A stretch of DNA of 15,461 nucleotides, taken from the NCBI GenBank assembly GCA_017559045.1, contig JAFYTB010000151.1:1-15461 (forward strand), in the 5' to 3' direction. The notes beneath the pieces were generated by a model. It searched no databases, was not told the origin of the DNA, and saw nothing but the letters and a program-made list of their open reading frames with translations. Made by a program: the position numbers and the translations under genes. The number at the start of each line of letters is the position of its first letter. Within the stretch, counting starts at the first letter, position 1. The stretch is from Eggerthellaceae bacterium. GTDB taxonomy: Bacteria; Actinomycetota; Coriobacteriia; Coriobacteriales; Eggerthellaceae. This document shows positions 13,756 to 15,461 of this stretch, piece by piece.

Positions 13756-14538
13756 TTACTTCTGAATTTCATGAACGGGCACGCAGACGCGTACCTTGTC
13801 GTCGTAAAGCGAATTGACCTCGACGTCGACGCCGTACAGATCGCTGACCAGCTCTTTGGTGATGACCTCCTCGGGCGTGCCGTAGGCATGCACGCGGCCG
13901 TGGTTGATGACCAAAGTGCGATCGGAGTACAGGAACGCGTGGTCGGGCTGATGCGTGGACTGCACGATGGAAAGACCCTCGCGTGCCAGCTGTCTGACGC
14001 ACGAAAGCACGCGCACGGTGTTGCCGTAGTCGAGGGCGCTGGTGGGCTCGTCCATGATGATGGTCTGAGCCTCCTGTGCGATGGCGCGGGCGATGAGAAC
14101 CAGCTGCTGCTCGCCGCCGGAGATCTGCGTGTACGTACGATGAGCGAGCTTTTCGATGCCGATGCGCTCGAGTGCGTTGTAGGCGCGCTCGATGTGGCGC
14201 TTGCCGGGCATACGCATCATGCCGAGGTCGGTTCCGGTGCTCATGAGGACAACGTCGAGCACTTCATAGTCGTACACCGGCGAATGGGACTGCGGGATAT
14301 AGCTGATCTCGCGTGCGCGCTCCTTCACGGAGAGCGTCTTCATGTCCTTGCCGTTGACGATGATGTTGCCAGAGTAGTCGGGGTTAAGACCCAGGATGCA
14401 GCGGAACAGGGTCGACTTGCCGACGCCGTTCGGGCCGAGCACGTTGACGAGCGTTCCGTCGGGGATCTCCACGTTGATGTCATGAAGGACCTGATGACGT
14501 CCGTAGGAGAAGTTGAGGTTTTTGATTTCGATACTCAT
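13756..14538 (-). CDS. FecE/BtuD-type ABC importer ATPase
   Basis: 260 residues, complete nucleotide-binding domain: Walker A GPNGVGKST (35-43), Q-loop Gln83 (YIPQSHSP), signature ISGGEQQ (139-145), Walker B TIIMDEP with Glu164, D-loop SALD, and switch His196 (STHQPDH). It powers uptake with the adjacent FecCD permease and binding lipoprotein. The ATG overlaps the permease stop by one base (TAATG), indicating coupling. A C-terminal extension of about 35 residues (LYGVDVEVNSLYDDKVRV) is common in this subfamily. Confidence 0.95.
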   Translation of the reverse strand: MSIEIKNLNFSYGRHQVLHDINVEIPDGTLVNVLGPNGVGKSTLFRCILGLNPDYSGNIIVNGKDMKTLSVKERAREISYIPQSHSPVYDYEVLDVVLMSTGTDLGMMRMPGKRHIERAYNALERIGIEKLAHRTYTQISGGEQQLVLIARAIAQEAQTIIMDEPTSALDYGNTVRVLSCVRQLAREGLSIVQSTHQPDHAFLYSDRTLVINHGRVHAYGTPEEVITKELVSDLYGVDVEVNSLYDDKVRVCVPVHEIQK

Positions 14539-15461
14539 TAGAGCTTCTTCTTTCGGGTGATCAGGTACAGGAAGAACGGCACGCCGATGAATGCGGTCAG
14601 AATGCCGATGGGGATTTCAGCGGAAGTAGCCAGGCGCGCGATGTTGTCGACGATAAGCAGGAAGCTTGCACCGAGAAGTGCGCTGGCGGGAATGAGCTTG
14701 CGGTAATCGCTGCCGATGAGCATGCGGGCGAGGTGGGGAACGACAAGGCCCACGAAGCCGATGATGCCGGAAACGGAGACGCTGGCGGCGGTAACGAGGG
14801 TTGCGGCGAGCAGCACGATGTAGCGGGTGCGCTTAGCGTTGATGCCCATGGTGGAGGCTTCGTCGTCGCCCATGGTGAGGATGTTGATCTTCCAACGCAT
14901 GGCAAACAGAACGACCATACCGATAACCATGGGGATTGCTGCACGACCAACTTCGGCAACGCTGCTTACGCCAGCGAGGCTGCCCATGAGCCAGTACGTG
15001 ATGGCGGGCAGGTCGTCAGCGGGGTCAGCCACGAGTTTGCAGAACGAGACGCCCGACTGGAACAGGCTGGAAACCATGACGCCTGCGAGCACGACGACCA
15101 ACACACGGTTGCCCTTGGCGTGGTTGCTGATGATGAGCACGATGAACACGGTGATCATCGAGAAGATGAAGGCAGAAGTGGAGGTTGCTGCGGCTCCGCC
15201 GACGGTGAGGATGGCAAGAGCTGCGCCGAATGCGGCACCCTGGCTTGCGCCCAGGATATCGGGAGAGACAAGCGGGTTCTGGAAGGTGCCCTGGAATGCG
15301 GCTCCGGCAGCGGAAAGGCAGGCGCCGATCATGAGAGCCAGCAGAATACGCGTGAGGCGTACGTTGAAGAAGAGGCTTTCCTGCTGAGCGGTCCAGGTGA
15401 CATCGATGAGTGTCTGGTCGGCGGGAAGCATGCTGGTGATGATCATGCCGATTGCCTGGTC
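14538..15461 (-). CDS. FecCD/BtuC-family ABC importer permease, 5' end beyond window
   Basis: 307 residues visible, open to the window edge. FecCD signatures include VRLTRILLALMIGACLSAAGAAFQG, NPLVSPDILGASQGAAFGA, MGINAKRTRYI and GFVGLVVPHLARMLIGSDYR, with about nine hydrophobic segments. Family members have a further N-terminal helix before the PADQTLIDVTW-like segment, so the ATG at 15446 is probably internal and the real start lies to the right. First gene seen of the importer operon. No regulator site is visible because the promoter is outside. Confidence 0.93.
   Translation of the reverse strand, partial: DQAIGMIITSMLPADQTLIDVTWTAQQESLFFNVRLTRILLALMIGACLSAAGAAFQGTFQNPLVSPDILGASQGAAFGAALAILTVGGAAATSTSAFIFSMITVFIVLIISNHAKGNRVLVVVLAGVMVSSLFQSGVSFCKLVADPADDLPAITYWLMGSLAGVSSVAEVGRAAIPMVIGMVVLFAMRWKINILTMGDDEASTMGINAKRTRYIVLLAATLVTAASVSVSGIIGFVGLVVPHLARMLIGSDYRKLIPASALLGASFLLIVDNIARLATSAEIPIGILTAFIGVPFFLYLITRKKKL

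Noticed and set aside
12539..13765. 408-codon open frame on the plus strand opposite the binding-lipoprotein gene
   Set aside because: Antisense shadow: Leu/Val/Asp/Gly-rich with no domain; the minus strand has signal peptide, lipobox and PF01497 motifs.

Overview
The window looks like chromosome from a high-GC, anaerobic Gram-positive bacterium. The best guess is a Coriobacteriia/Eggerthellales-type actinobacterium. This rests on moderately GC-rich DNA with strong Shine-Dalgarno sites, a menaquinone gene cluster, an RsbU/RsbV/RsbW-type partner-switching set and a lipoprotein-based iron-type ABC importer. The lineage is inferred from gene style, not from a marker gene; no rRNA, tRNA, phage, IS element or CRISPR array was recognised.

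Left part, plus strand (1-4609): a menaquinone-biosynthesis cluster. It holds the 3' end of menH, a complete menB of the bicarbonate-dependent (QTG) type, and a 976-residue fusion of MenE (O-succinylbenzoyl-CoA ligase) with MenC (O-succinylbenzoate synthase). Together they cover the SHCHC-to-DHNA-CoA steps. MenB is rich in C-ending codons and differs in style from its neighbours, and a perfect 9-bp stem-loop separates it from menE-menC.

Centre (4610-6330): a CNNM/DUF21 plus CBS-pair plus CorC_HlyC membrane protein. It is preceded by about 100 nt that fold on paper into a closed four-way junction ending just before the ribosome binding site, which makes it a candidate riboswitch-like leader. 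The gene ends in a strong hairpin, followed by a three-copy 18-bp tandem repeat.

Signalling island (6340-10047): a membrane-bound Cache-HAMP-PP2C phosphatase (minus strand) faces a plus-strand operon. That operon encodes a STAS anti-sigma-factor antagonist, an RsbW-like ATP-binding kinase and, overlapping it by 4 nt (ATGA), an unrecognised 319-residue protein with one C-terminal membrane helix. No sigma factor is present, so the tail-anchored protein is the natural candidate for a new partner or output of the switch.

Right part, all minus strand (10161-15461): an amidohydrolase-2 family metalloenzyme, a polytopic PF06541-like membrane protein with an extra N-terminal multi-helix region, and an iron/cobalamin-type ABC importer. 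The importer is transcribed permease (cut by the window edge), ATPase, then binding lipoprotein, and ends at a textbook rho-independent terminator. Convergent gene pairs share hairpin terminators at about 6219-6244 and 10087-10122.
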